From positions 3,224,001 to 3,288,000 of the forward strand of contig NZ_CBDIPG010000001.1 of assembly GCF_965283645.1 (NCBI RefSeq): 64,000 bases of DNA. Direction: 5' to 3'. This document shows positions 1 to 8,213 of the stretch, piece by piece (within the stretch, counting starts at the first letter, position 1; the number at the start of each line of letters is the position of its first letter). The DNA comes from Kordia sp965283645 (GTDB lineage Bacteria > Bacteroidota > Bacteroidia > Flavobacteriales > Flavobacteriaceae). The position numbers and the translations under genes are program-made. Below the pieces are notes generated by a model. It was not told the DNA's origin, searched no databases, and saw only the letters and a program-made list of their open reading frames with translations.

Positions 1-450
1 TAAATCGAAAAGAATAGGTGCTAAAACTTTTTTTCTAGTTTCTTCAAAAGGTGTAATTTTTTGAGGTTTATTAATGGTAAATACTACTGGTTGAAGCTCA
101 TCAGCATCTAAAATATGTGCATAATATTCTTCATTGTAAATAGCTATTGGTCTATCTATTTGATTTGGTAATCCATTGATAGTTCGAGTATGTTCAGTAA
201 TCGTTACTCCATTAATTTTTGCAAGATATTCTTCAAAAAAACTAGTTGAATATTGTTGATAGTTTTCACCATATACTACTGAAGCAGTAGTTATATTGTC
301 ATCAAGCTTTACTTTTACATATATTCCTACTCCTTCAACTCCTCCTATAGTATCATCTTCAATTTTAATATCATCATTAAAAAGCGTAATACGATCATAA
401 GGTCTGTATATCTCATTAAAATTCTTTAATCCGTATTCGTATGCATACAT
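1..450 (-). CDS. Hypothetical protein, C-terminus cut by window edge
   Basis: An open frame of 150 codons starts at the ATG whose complement is at 448-450 and runs off the left edge, so only the N-terminal part is visible. It begins MYAYEYGLKNFNEIYRPYD. I do not recognise the family. The visible part has no signal peptide or membrane segment, is rich in Tyr, Ile and acidic residues, and looks like a soluble mixed alpha/beta protein. It lies 118 bp downstream of the 1142-aa gene on the same strand, but a strong terminator at 505-540 separates them, so it probably has its own promoter. A short inverted repeat at 486-500 lies just upstream. By position it belongs to the phage-like accessory region, which probably continues to the left. 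That the frame is coding is well supported; the function is unknown. Confidence 0.7.
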   Translation of the reverse strand, partial: MYAYEYGLKNFNEIYRPYDRITLFNDDIKIEDDTIGGVEGVGIYVKVKLDDNITTASVVYGENYQQYSTSFFEEYLAKINGVTITEHTRTINGLPNQIDRPIAIYNEEYYAHILDADELQPVVFTINKPQKITPFEETRKKVLAPILFDL

Positions 451-485
451 GATTTTATTTTTTTAAATATTTGTATTTAGATTCC

Positions 486-500
486 TGTCAAAATTTGACA
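486..500. promoter_or_regulatory. Perfect short inverted repeat, possible operator
   Basis: The sequence is a perfect dyad, TGTCAAA-A-TTTGACA, about 36 bp upstream of the ATG of the partial leftward gene and just past the terminator of the 1142-aa gene. Its position suits a small operator. No other copy was noticed in the window, so this is only a candidate. Confidence 0.35.
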
Positions 501-504
501 CTAG

Positions 505-540
505 AAAAGTTGTCCCGAACCTAGTTCGGGACTCACTTTT
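505..540 (-). terminator. Rho-independent terminator of the 1142-aa gene
   Basis: GTCCCGAAC (512-520) and GTTCGGGAC (524-532) form a 9-bp GC-rich stem with a 3-nt loop. The stem is extended by AAAAGT at 505-510 pairing with ACTTTT at 535-540. Read leftward it follows the stop of the giant gene and ends in a short T run. It is the most GC-rich hairpin in this neighbourhood. Confidence 0.8.
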
Positions 541-568
541 TCAATAAAAATCTATGATTAATTAAAGG

Positions 569-3500
569 CTATTGTACTATGATTGGATTCACCGTTTCGC
601 TTCCAACACCTTCGCCACCACCAATAAGATCTTCATTTGGAACAATTGGGTTGGTAGATACTTGGTTTCCATCATCATCTAATACAGGATCTCCGTCAGA
701 ATTAAATTGTAACCAATCGTCACAATCCGTATCACATGGCAATCCTTCTACATCTAAACCAATAGCACCTGCCTGAATTACGGTTAATGAAGTTGGTACA
801 CGTGATTCCCACGTTTCTTCAACAATACTTTCCGGATTATCTAATTCTTGTATAATTGATACAAACTCATCATCGTTAAGTGTTGGTACTTGCCCACCAT
901 TCCAAACTTGTCCTGTTGCTATATACCAATTAACCATTTTTTCAAATCCTGGACGAACGGTAATAATTACACGCGCCATTCCACTTTGTAAAAAAGCTTT
1001 GAATAATGGATCATTGTTTTGAACTTGGTATAAATCTTCCCATTTTTCTTTAGTTGCCCAATAGAACGGATAGAAATTATAACTCATAATATCCCATTCA
1101 AAAGCTTGCTCAAAGAATTTTACTTTTGCGGCATAACTGTTTAAAGCGGCATTTGTATATTGAGGAATGATAGCAGAAAGCGTACCTCTGTTATCTACCA
1201 AATCTTGTCCAACATTTTCTTGTCCTAGTAAGTATGAAATACAGTTTTTACGCAATACAGTTCTTTCGATTTCTCTGTAGAATCCTGGGTTTATCTCTAA
1301 GAACTTCGTTTGCTGTTCTTTTTGTGCAGCATACTTTTCTTCAAACTCAGCTAAACGTTGTTCGTAAGCTTCAATAATAGTATTAAACGTTTCTATTTGC
1401 CATGCTTGTTTTACTTCAGGCATTAATTTACAGTCTACACGTAAGTTAAAAGCATAGGCTCCCATATCCCAAGAAGTTACCGCAAAATCTAAAGAGTTTA
1501 TAATTGTATTTGCTACGTAAGTTCCAGTCACAGTAATATCATTTCCAGTGGCTAATGTATGTTTATTACCACCAACAGTGACATCTGCTCTCATATACGT
1601 AGAACCATCATGGTATCCATGTTCCGCAGAGAAATATCCGCTATATTTGAAAGCGTAATAATTTTCTGGAATTTCCACACTTTCATGTCCAGCATGTGCC
1701 CATCTTCCATCATTGATAGCCATATCATCTTTACTGTGAGATTTTGATACAGAGATACTGTTTGATGGCATTGCATTTACTTCGGCATTGTAAATTGCTG
1801 CCCAGTGTTTATAAGTATATTCATCAACTTCTGTGTAATCTTTCATATTTAAGCTACCAGAAGCTGTTCTTGGATCTACTGGTTTTATTAAGATTTCCGT
1901 GTCATTTTTTAATTGAATGGCTAAGTCGTGGAAAGAAGCAGGTTCAGGAACCATGAATTCATACATCAATCGTTTTCCGTAGTTTAGAATTTGATTTCTG
2001 TACACTTTATCTACCCAACGATACACACCCGAAATATGTTTGTCTCCTTTACGGTTATCGAATCCGTGAGACGTATTTTCTTCGTATTCTTCAACAACTT
2101 TTGTCACACGCTCTTCACGTACTTTTTGAACAACTCTATCCAATGCTCTTTCGGTTAATTCTTTTGCATGTGAAATTGCTTGGTTTTCTGAATCTTCAGA
2201 AGATGTGTTATTTGCAAAACTAGCATTAGCATTTCCACCAAAATTATCACCTCCCCAACGAACTCCAGCACTTGCATTTACAGATTGATCTTGAGAATTC
2301 ATAGAAGCAATTTCCTGATTCATTTCAAAACGATCTGTTGAGGTAGTTTCTGTAAGGTTTTCTCGTTCGCTTTCGCTAGAAAAAGTATCTGTAGTTTCCT
2401 GACGACGTGTACGTGTTACACTTTTCAATTTGTGCTCACGTGCCATGATGTTTTCAATATGAGAAACTTCTCCAGGCACATAACAACAAACTTCTTGCTC
2501 TATTTTACGGTAATCGGCAATTCCTAAACGTTGAATACCGTATGCTACAGGTGGTTCTGTAGTTGTGCCACCGCCAACACTAGAAGGCGTAATTTTTCCT
2601 GTAAAGCATTTTTCTTTTACAAAATTTGTAATGATAAAATCGTATGAATCTCCATTTGTAAATGTAATTGTTCCAGAAAATTCAGTGGTAGGATTGTCTA
2701 AGTTGATTCCGCCATTGTACAAGCTCAACATAATTGAATTTGCTGTTTTAGTTTCTTCAAAGTATCCGTTTGTGTTGTTTGATGCATTCGCAAATTCTAT
2801 ATTATAGATCATACTTGCAACACTATACGATGCATTTGGCATACTTAACATCATTGCCACAGCATAGTTAGTACTTCCCGCTATAGGACGTGAACAAACT
2901 CTAAAGTTAAAAGGATTTGATGAAGGGTTAGAAACTGGGACAGAAACACCACCTGTAACTACTTGCGTGCTTCCAAAATCAATATTATTAAAAGCCGTTG
3001 CTGTATTTGTTTGAATTTCATCAGAAATAACAGCGCTTACCTCATCTAAGGTGGTAATTCCATGTTCTGTTTCAACAGCTGTGATATAATTAACAACTTC
3101 ACCACTTAATCTACTAGCTAAAATATTTTTATCTAACTGATCTACTTTAGGAAAAGCATAGGTAGGAATAACTAACCCACTATATTCTTTCACTACAGAA
3201 GTTTCACCAGAGTCAGGATCTGTAACGACACGCTCTACAATGGTTGCAGCATCGTATGCATCTTTAACATCTTTATCATATGTTTTTTGATATGCATCTT
3301 TTGCTACTTGATTTTCTCTTTTGAATTTTTTTGATGCTTTTTCTATTTCTCCACCAATTTTTTTAAGCTCTTTGATACGATCTTGAGCCATAAATGCATC
3401 CATTTCTCTTTTTAAACTATTTTCAGAAATAGGTACATATTTGTCTGTAGCAGCAGTAGCAACTTCATTTGTAAATAAAGATTTATCTATAATTACTTTT

Positions 3501-3997
3501 GCGTTTGCTAACTTTCTATACATTTCATCAGTAGCATCTACGTTAGCTGCAGTATTGATAAAAGAACTAGCAACTATAAATGAAAGTAATAAGTCTCGTA
3601 AATACGGATCACCGTTGGTAAGGATGTTATAATGTAAATCGTCCCAAATTTCAATAATATCATAAGTAAAAGGGCCAGTTGCAATTTTAGCATCAGCTGC
3701 TGCTACCGTCAACGTTTTTTTGTTTGCACTTAACCATTTTACAAATTCATAAAAGGCAGCCAAATCTGTTTTTAATTCCTCAACGGTATTAAAGTGTACA
3801 CCATATGAATCAACTGCAGTTGCAATGGCTTGTTTGCGTTCCGTCTCTGTTGTTGCCTGAGAAGCAGGAGCAATAAAAGCACTTGGTGCAAAATCAGGAT
3901 ACTGAACAAATCCTACTTCTTTTTCTTCGTCTCCAATAAGTTTTGGAGCTCGCATTGTCACAAATCGGTACAATGTGTTTTTGATGTTTTGTTTCAT
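569..3997 (-). CDS. 1142-aa protein of unknown function in phage-like region
   Basis: I do not recognise this family. The protein starts MKQNIKNTLYRFVTMRAPK and has no signal peptide or obvious membrane segment. Roughly, residues 1-205 look helical and 205-260 form a charged coiled-coil stretch. Residues 330-480 are beta-rich. A Cys-Cys pair lies near 502, followed by a Ser/Thr/Glu/Asn-rich low-complexity stretch (about 530-610), then a helical segment with aromatic residues (650-690). A second coiled coil lies near 890-920. A conserved-looking block containing ARVIITVRPGFEKMVNWY lies near 1005-1030, and an Asp-rich tail with DSDG/DDDG-type turns ends the protein. The frame is long and uniform in codon use, so it is certainly coding. 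It is monocistronic, preceded by an about 200-nt leader and promoter/operator module A, which it shares with the lysis operon. By context it could be a phage-tail-like structural protein, a cargo or a toxin; the sequence does not decide. Confidence 0.85.
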   Translation of the reverse strand: MKQNIKNTLYRFVTMRAPKLIGDEEKEVGFVQYPDFAPSAFIAPASQATTETERKQAIATAVDSYGVHFNTVEELKTDLAAFYEFVKWLSANKKTLTVAAADAKIATGPFTYDIIEIWDDLHYNILTNGDPYLRDLLLSFIVASSFINTAANVDATDEMYRKLANAKVIIDKSLFTNEVATAATDKYVPISENSLKREMDAFMAQDRIKELKKIGGEIEKASKKFKRENQVAKDAYQKTYDKDVKDAYDAATIVERVVTDPDSGETSVVKEYSGLVIPTYAFPKVDQLDKNILASRLSGEVVNYITAVETEHGITTLDEVSAVISDEIQTNTATAFNNIDFGSTQVVTGGVSVPVSNPSSNPFNFRVCSRPIAGSTNYAVAMMLSMPNASYSVASMIYNIEFANASNNTNGYFEETKTANSIMLSLYNGGINLDNPTTEFSGTITFTNGDSYDFIITNFVKEKCFTGKITPSSVGGGTTTEPPVAYGIQRLGIADYRKIEQEVCCYVPGEVSHIENIMAREHKLKSVTRTRRQETTDTFSSESERENLTETTSTDRFEMNQEIASMNSQDQSVNASAGVRWGGDNFGGNANASFANNTSSEDSENQAISHAKELTERALDRVVQKVREERVTKVVEEYEENTSHGFDNRKGDKHISGVYRWVDKVYRNQILNYGKRLMYEFMVPEPASFHDLAIQLKNDTEILIKPVDPRTASGSLNMKDYTEVDEYTYKHWAAIYNAEVNAMPSNSISVSKSHSKDDMAINDGRWAHAGHESVEIPENYYAFKYSGYFSAEHGYHDGSTYMRADVTVGGNKHTLATGNDITVTGTYVANTIINSLDFAVTSWDMGAYAFNLRVDCKLMPEVKQAWQIETFNTIIEAYEQRLAEFEEKYAAQKEQQTKFLEINPGFYREIERTVLRKNCISYLLGQENVGQDLVDNRGTLSAIIPQYTNAALNSYAAKVKFFEQAFEWDIMSYNFYPFYWATKEKWEDLYQVQNNDPLFKAFLQSGMARVIITVRPGFEKMVNWYIATGQVWNGGQVPTLNDDEFVSIIQELDNPESIVEETWESRVPTSLTVIQAGAIGLDVEGLPCDTDCDDWLQFNSDGDPVLDDDGNQVSTNPIVPNEDLIGGGEGVGSETVNPIIVQ

Positions 3998-4042
3998 CTT
4001 TTAAATTTTAATCGTTTGGATATATTTTGAATAAACTGTTTC

Positions 4043-4079
4043 CGCTTTTCTAATAACAGCACTTCTTTTCTGTACGATT
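4043..4079 (-). repeat. Leader element, inverted copy of 10648-10685
   Basis: On the minus strand this reads AATCGTACA, then an A-rich spacer, then ATTAGAAAAGCG. The same string, about 33 of 38 positions by eye, occurs on the plus strand at 10648-10685. Both copies lie in the 5' leaders of minus-strand transcripts, this one for the 1142-aa gene and the other for the lysis operon. They have opposite orientations relative to transcription, so the two leader RNAs would be complementary here. Confidence 0.6.
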
Positions 4080-4205
4080 AAAACTTATTGTCATTCCTTT
4101 CAATATTCAATCAAATGTTTGAATATTTTCTCATAGAAATTAAATAATCCATATTTTTCAGCTATACTTGTATTGTTTTATAGCTTTTATGAATAAATAA
4201 CGAAG

Positions 4206-4265
4206 CAAATATAAAACATATTACATATTAATCAAAACATATTACAATTTATTTTGTAAAATGTT
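4206..4265 (-). promoter_or_regulatory. Promoter/operator module A (giant gene)
   Basis: Reading leftward, the -7 box TATATTTG is at 4206-4213, with a -33 TTTG 19 nt upstream. Two direct copies of the 11-bp half-site AACATATTACA (plus-strand spelling) lie at 4215-4225 and 4236-4246, exactly 21 bp apart. An inverted half-site TGTAAAATGTT lies at 4255-4265, separated by 8 bp. The half-sites overlap the core promoter, as expected for repression. The same layout recurs at 10690-10770 and 12956-13015. The divergent elaA-like gene starts 17 bp beyond the last half-site and may also be affected. Confidence 0.75.
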
Positions 4266-4282
4266 CGAATATTTTTTATAAG

Positions 4283-4732
4283 ATGTTGACAGTAAGCGTA
4301 AAGACTTTTAATGAGTTTACAATTGATGAATTGTATGATGTACTACAATTGCGAAGTGAAGTATTTGTAGTAGAACAAGATTGTGTGTACCAAGATTTGG
4401 ACGGAAAAGATAAAAAAGCACTGCATGTAATTGGAAGTGATGCCGCTGGAAAAGTTGTTGCGTACACTCGACTTTTTGATGCAGGCGATTATTTCGATGC
4501 TGCAAGTATTGGTAGAGTAGTGGTTTCAGAATATGCGCGTGCCTTTGGGTATGGCCATACCATTATAAAAGCTTCTATAGTGGCTATTGACAGACATTAT
4601 AATACTAAAAACATTAAAATTTCTGCACAAACGTATTTGAAAAAATTTTACGAATCGCATGGTTTTTCACAAATAGGTGAGGAGTATTTGGAAGATGGAA
4701 TTCCGCATATTGCAATGGTTATAAACGGTTGA
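4283..4732 (+). CDS. ElaA-like GNAT N-acetyltransferase
   Basis: A 149-aa protein of the GNAT superfamily, closest to the ElaA type, predicted to transfer acetyl from acetyl-CoA to an unknown amine substrate in the cytoplasm. The N-terminal block LRSEVFVVEQDCVYQDLDG and the C-terminal EDGIPHIAM are hallmarks of ElaA-like proteins. The acetyl-CoA pyrophosphate loop is RAFGYG (86-91). The length is normal for the family. The ATG at 4283 is the first in frame and follows module A closely, so expression could be linked to the phage-like regulon, although the gene itself looks like ordinary core genome. The next gene starts 2 bp after its stop. Family assignment is firm; substrate unknown. Confidence 0.88.
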   Translation: MLTVSVKTFNEFTIDELYDVLQLRSEVFVVEQDCVYQDLDGKDKKALHVIGSDAAGKVVAYTRLFDAGDYFDAASIGRVVVSEYARAFGYGHTIIKASIVAIDRHYNTKNIKISAQTYLKKFYESHGFSQIGEEYLEDGIPHIAMVING

Positions 4733-4734
4733 TT

Positions 4735-5019
4735 ATGAAAATTAGTTGTAGAAAATGTAGTCCAAATGAAGTGTTTGAAATTCCTAATTTCTCTTTAGCT
4801 GAAAAGAAATTGTTATTGGAAGCACTAAACGTTTCTGGCTTGGAAGCAATTAAAGAAATGCGAAAGTTGCATAGAATAACGCTTAGAAACGCAAAATTTG
4901 TGATGACTCACATCAATATAGAACACAAAAAATGTAATCGTTGTGCATATCAACTTAACATTCTTGAATATACTTCATGTGCCAATTGTGATGCGTTAAA
5001 CCTTAATTGGAACGTATAA
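4735..5019 (+). CDS. Small CxxC zinc-ribbon-like protein
   Basis: A 94-aa protein read from the ATG at 4735; a TTG two codons earlier would overlap the stop of the upstream gene and is less likely. It carries three CxxC pairs (Cys5/8, 67/70, 82/85), so it probably binds one or two zinc ions. The central part (20-60) is helical. I do not recognise a named family. It sits 2 bp after the elaA-like gene and is probably co-transcribed with it. It ends 3 bp from the convergent S41 peptidase gene, with no terminator visible between them. Possible roles include binding a nucleic acid or partner protein, but this is not shown. Confidence 0.75.
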   Translation: MKISCRKCSPNEVFEIPNFSLAEKKLLLEALNVSGLEAIKEMRKLHRITLRNAKFVMTHINIEHKKCNRCAYQLNILEYTSCANCDALNLNWNV

Positions 5020-5022
5020 TTT

Positions 5023-6660
5023 TTAGTTTAAAATTTTATCGTAGTTGTTTTTATTTGCTAAAATTTCTGTCGCTTTTTTAATAGCTTTATCATTTGTTAA
5101 TTGATACGAAAATAAACCTTCTCGGTAGAAATAGCGCTTTAAAATTTCACTTTCAAGCTCTTTCATAATTTCATCCTTGTAGGTATCAAGCGCATCTAAT
5201 TTGCTTTGTTTTATAGACGCTAACAATTCGTCATATTCTTTAGAAACATCTTGTCCAAAGTTTTTAGCTTCTTTCGTGTTCATTGCTTTTTTTAATGCTT
5301 TTTCGGTTTCAGTTTCATAAAAATCCAATCCAGCGGAAGCGATATTTTGCTTGAAAGTATTGTACTCAGAGTCATCAAAACTGAACGCATTTATGTCTGC
5401 AAATGAATTTTTGTTGTAGAATTCTGTTGCATAATCAAAGATGACTAAATTCCCTAGTAATGATCTTGTAAAATCACTAGTTTTTTGAGAAGCAATTTCA
5501 ATATCTGGATTAATTCCACCACCATCATAAACCGTTCTTCCTTTTTTCGTTTTAAACGCTGTATAATCGTTTGCGTTTGTTCTAACAGCATTTCCATCTT
5601 CGTCTCTATTCCAGTAATCTAATGCTTGAATGCAACGTCCAGAAGGTGTATAATATCTTGAAATAGTTACTTTTAATTGCGTTCCGTACGTTAATTTTTT
5701 AGGTTGTTGTACCAAACCTTTTCCAAAACTACGTGCGCCAATTACAACGGCTCTGTCTAAATCTTGCAAAGCTCCAGAAACAATTTCGCTGGCAGAAGCG
5801 CTTCTACCATTTACCAACACAACCAACGGAATTTCAGTATCTACAGGTTTTTTTCTGGTTTTGTAGGTTCTGTTATATTTTTTAACCTTCGATTTTGTTG
5901 TTACAATCACTTCTCCTTTTGGTACAAATAGATTTACAATAGCAATTGATTCGCGAAGCAATCCACCAGGATTACTACGTAAATCTAATACAATACGTTC
6001 TGCGCCATCTTCTTTTAGTTTTTCCAACGCATCTTTGGTTTGTGCACTTGCTTTTTTGTTGAATTTTGCCAATACAATGTATCCAGTTTTGTCGTCAATC
6101 ATATCAAAAAACGGAACTGCATCTACTTCTATTTTGCTACGTGTAAGCTTAGTTTTGTATTCTTTCCCTTGACGTTTGTAGACAATGTTTATGGTACTAT
6201 TTGCAGCACCTTTGAGCAATTCTCCGGTGTCTTCTTTAAAGTTTGCAATGACGATATCATCAATTTGAATAATTTCATCACCAGCTTTTAGTCCGGCTTT
6301 GTCAGCAGGATAATCTTTATACGGCTCAATGATGGTTATTTTTTTATTGTTTCTTCGAACAGAAGCACCAATTCCAGAATATTCTCCAGCGTTTCTAATT
6401 TTGGCCGCTTCTACATCTTGTTCGTTGTAAAACTTTGTATACGGATCTAAATCGTTGAGCATTTCCTTTATTGCATCGTCCATTAACTCAGCAGGATTGG
6501 TTTCATCTACATAGTTCATATTTAATTGCTTAAACATGGTTGTAAATATTTCAATTTGCTTCGCGATTTCGAAAAAGTCACTTTTAAAACTTACAGTTCC
6601 AAGTAGAAATACGATAGCTAAAACTGGAATTACAATTCTTCTTTTAAATATTTTTTTCAT
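5023..6660 (-). CDS. S41 family C-terminal processing peptidase
   Basis: A 545-aa serine/lysine protease of the CtpA/Prc (S41) type acting in the periplasm, where such enzymes trim or degrade envelope proteins. An N-terminal hydrophobic segment (about 8-25) would anchor or export it. A PDZ domain covers about 92-165. The catalytic core contains DLRSNPGG (226-233), the SASASE block (287-292) with the nucleophilic Ser, and FGKG with the general-base Lys at 314. The C-terminal about 130 residues are a helical extension common in Bacteroidota members. It follows rnpA on the same strand after a 42-bp gap, a common arrangement in Flavobacteriia. All key residues are present. Confidence 0.92.
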   Translation of the reverse strand: MKKIFKRRIVIPVLAIVFLLGTVSFKSDFFEIAKQIEIFTTMFKQLNMNYVDETNPAELMDDAIKEMLNDLDPYTKFYNEQDVEAAKIRNAGEYSGIGASVRRNNKKITIIEPYKDYPADKAGLKAGDEIIQIDDIVIANFKEDTGELLKGAANSTINIVYKRQGKEYKTKLTRSKIEVDAVPFFDMIDDKTGYIVLAKFNKKASAQTKDALEKLKEDGAERIVLDLRSNPGGLLRESIAIVNLFVPKGEVIVTTKSKVKKYNRTYKTRKKPVDTEIPLVVLVNGRSASASEIVSGALQDLDRAVVIGARSFGKGLVQQPKKLTYGTQLKVTISRYYTPSGRCIQALDYWNRDEDGNAVRTNANDYTAFKTKKGRTVYDGGGINPDIEIASQKTSDFTRSLLGNLVIFDYATEFYNKNSFADINAFSFDDSEYNTFKQNIASAGLDFYETETEKALKKAMNTKEAKNFGQDVSKEYDELLASIKQSKLDALDTYKDEIMKELESEILKRYFYREGLFSYQLTNDKAIKKATEILANKNNYDKILN

Positions 6661-6702
6661 CTTTTTATATCATTAATAGCTAGAAAGATAGCAGGAATAA
6701 CA

Positions 6703-7095
6703 TTATTTTTCGGGTGTGTTTGTTATAGATGTTTTTTCTAAAAATTTCTCCAACAAACGAACCATTGAGGTTTCAATTTCCTCAAAAGTAGGTTCTCGTC
6801 TTCCAATATACAAAAACATAAAAGCATAAGATGTTGATATTGTGTTAAAAACGTCATTTTTGTGCAATCGGTAGGCTTCTCGCAATAATCTTTTAATTCG
6901 ATTTCGCGTGACTGCTTTTTTAAATCTTCTTTTTGTGACAGAAACTCCAGCTTGAATAGGTACATTTTTTGGCAATTCAGTTGCTGTGTAAATAAGTTTT
7001 AGCGGAAATTTTGAAACTGATTTTCCTTCACTAAAAAGTTGATCAATGCATTTTTTGCTTTTTAATTTTTCTTCTTTTGGAAAGCTATAATTCAT
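6703..7095 (-). CDS. rnpA: Ribonuclease P protein component
   Basis: A 130-aa basic protein, the protein subunit of RNase P, which helps the catalytic RNA remove 5' leaders from pre-tRNAs. The family signature RNRIKRLLREAYR is at 64-76. The ATG at 7095 (MNYSFPKEEKL) was chosen because the family starts about here; an upstream in-frame ATG at 7260 would add 55 Cys-rich residues that overlap a divergent gene and do not fit the family. rpmH and yidC, its usual partners elsewhere, are not adjacent here. The gene heads a leftward pair with the S41 peptidase. Confidence 0.93.
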   Translation of the reverse strand: MNYSFPKEEKLKSKKCIDQLFSEGKSVSKFPLKLIYTATELPKNVPIQAGVSVTKRRFKKAVTRNRIKRLLREAYRLHKNDVFNTISTSYAFMFLYIGRREPTFEEIETSMVRLLEKFLEKTSITNTPEK

Positions 7096-7168
7096 GAAAA
7101 TATATTGAATCTCGGTAAAAATAGAAAATAAGATTGTATTTACTATCTTTATTGTACACGGACTGCAA

Positions 7169-7483
7169 ATGAAGGAAACAGATTTAGAACGATATTTTAA
7201 ATTATTCACCAATGAAGAAGCTGAAAATTTCTTTGATTCGGCATTGAAACAGCAACACATTAAGTTTGTGAAGCGTGAAATTCCAGATTCTAAGTTTTCA
7301 GAGTATTTTTTTCATAAAAATGATATTGTTTTGGTAGAAATCATTAATGAAAAATTGAAAGAAGTAGAAGCAGAAGAAACAAATAGGCTAACGTCTAAAA
7401 AGCACAATAAACCATATACTATTGAGCTTTTATTAATGCTTGTGTTGATAGGAATTATTATTGTAATCATTACACGTTTATAG
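7169..7483 (+). CDS. Small tail-anchored membrane protein, unknown function
   Basis: A 104-aa protein with a soluble, charged N-terminal region (1-80) and one C-terminal membrane helix (about 85-101) followed by a short TRL tail, so it is probably anchored in the inner membrane with its N-terminus in the cytoplasm. I do not recognise a family. It is divergent from rnpA. A TATCTTTA box at 7144-7151 lies about 18 bp before the ATG. A good terminator at 7484-7515 directly follows the stop. These signals support a genuine gene of its own. Confidence 0.7.
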   Translation: MKETDLERYFKLFTNEEAENFFDSALKQQHIKFVKREIPDSKFSEYFFHKNDIVLVEIINEKLKEVEAEETNRLTSKKHNKPYTIELLLMLVLIGIIIVIITRL

Positions 7484-7515
7484 TAAAAAAACATCTCAAC
7501 AGAGATGCTTTTTTA
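7484..7515. terminator. Bidirectional terminator
   Basis: CATCTC (7492-7497), loop AACA, GAGATG (7502-7507), flanked by seven A on the left and six T on the right. It can serve the rightward tail-anchored protein gene and the leftward spanin-like gene converging on it. Confidence 0.8.
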
Positions 7516-7533
7516 CTTGATAAATAGAGTAGT

Positions 7534-8145
7534 TTACCATAACCGAACACCAACACCAATATTGTGCGTGGTTGATTGTATTTGATTGAGATTTACTCTG
7601 TAAGAAGCAAACCATTTTCCTTTATTTTGATATTGCAGCCCAAGACTTAGATTATCAAATTGAGTTTTATTTCCACCAATTTCACCAAAAACATACAATC
7701 CACTTTTATACGTTTTTGGATGTTCAATGGTTTTTGTGATGGTAATTTCTCTAGGAACTTTCAGTTTATATGAAAATTTGCTGTCAATTAAAGTTCCGTC
7801 CACTAAATTGTGTGTAAAAATATCAATGTCGTCGGTACGTAAGGTATCTTTATACAGCTTTCCTTGCTTAAATAATGCTGTTTCTGCAGTGGTAATTTCT
7901 TTTTTAAAATTTTTCTGTTCTTCTTTTGTTCCCTTAACGGGAATGTACACATATTCAAACTTTGTTGTTTCAACATGTAACGTATCAATTTTCGTTTGCC
8001 AAATGGTATCTTTTACAATTGTAATTGTTGGTTGTGGACTGATATTAACATCACTTTCGCACGACTTTAACAACATGTTATACCATAAGAAACCAATAAT
8101 GACAACAAGCAATATACGGTCTGTAGATATATGTTTTGCATCCAT
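7534..8145 (-). CDS. Membrane-anchored spanin-like protein
   Basis: A 203-aa protein with one N-terminal membrane segment (about 10-26), a Cys at 29, and a long periplasmic region rich in Thr, Lys and short beta strands. A helical, charged stretch at about 75-100 contains GTKEEQKNFKKEI. The C-terminus GVGVRLW is outer-membrane-strand-like. It lies directly after the hydrolase, holin and fibre genes, where Bacteroidota phages often carry small membrane-anchored spanin-type proteins, so a role in the last step of envelope lysis is plausible. It starts 17 bp past the terminator at 8162-8188, so it is expressed by read-through or from its own promoter. The spanin reading is inference from topology and position; I cannot name the family. 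Confidence 0.6.
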   Translation of the reverse strand: MDAKHISTDRILLVVIIGFLWYNMLLKSCESDVNISPQPTITIVKDTIWQTKIDTLHVETTKFEYVYIPVKGTKEEQKNFKKEITTAETALFKQGKLYKDTLRTDDIDIFTHNLVDGTLIDSKFSYKLKVPREITITKTIEHPKTYKSGLYVFGEIGGNKTQFDNLSLGLQYQNKGKWFASYRVNLNQIQSTTHNIGVGVRLW

Positions 8146-8161
8146 GATTTTTTGAGATAAA

Positions 8162-8188
8162 AAGAGCCTTTGATTATCAAAGGCTCTT
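8162..8188 (-). terminator. Terminator after fibre-like gene
   Basis: A perfect 12-bp stem, AAGAGCCTTTGA at 8162-8173 and its complement at 8177-8188, with loop TTA, followed leftward by TTTA. It sits between the fibre-like gene and the spanin-like gene and may attenuate transcription into the latter. Confidence 0.75.
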
Positions 8189-8213
8189 AGGTTAGTACTA
8201 TTAATAATTATGT

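Noticed and set aside
4207..4283. elaA-like gene as a certain member of the phage regulon
   Set aside because: Its ATG is close to module A, but the clear consensus promoter in the module reads the other way; shared control is possible but not supported strongly enough.
6703..7260. Longer 185-aa version of RnpA
   Set aside because: The extra 55 N-terminal residues are Cys-rich, overlap a divergent gene and its promoter, and do not fit the family start.
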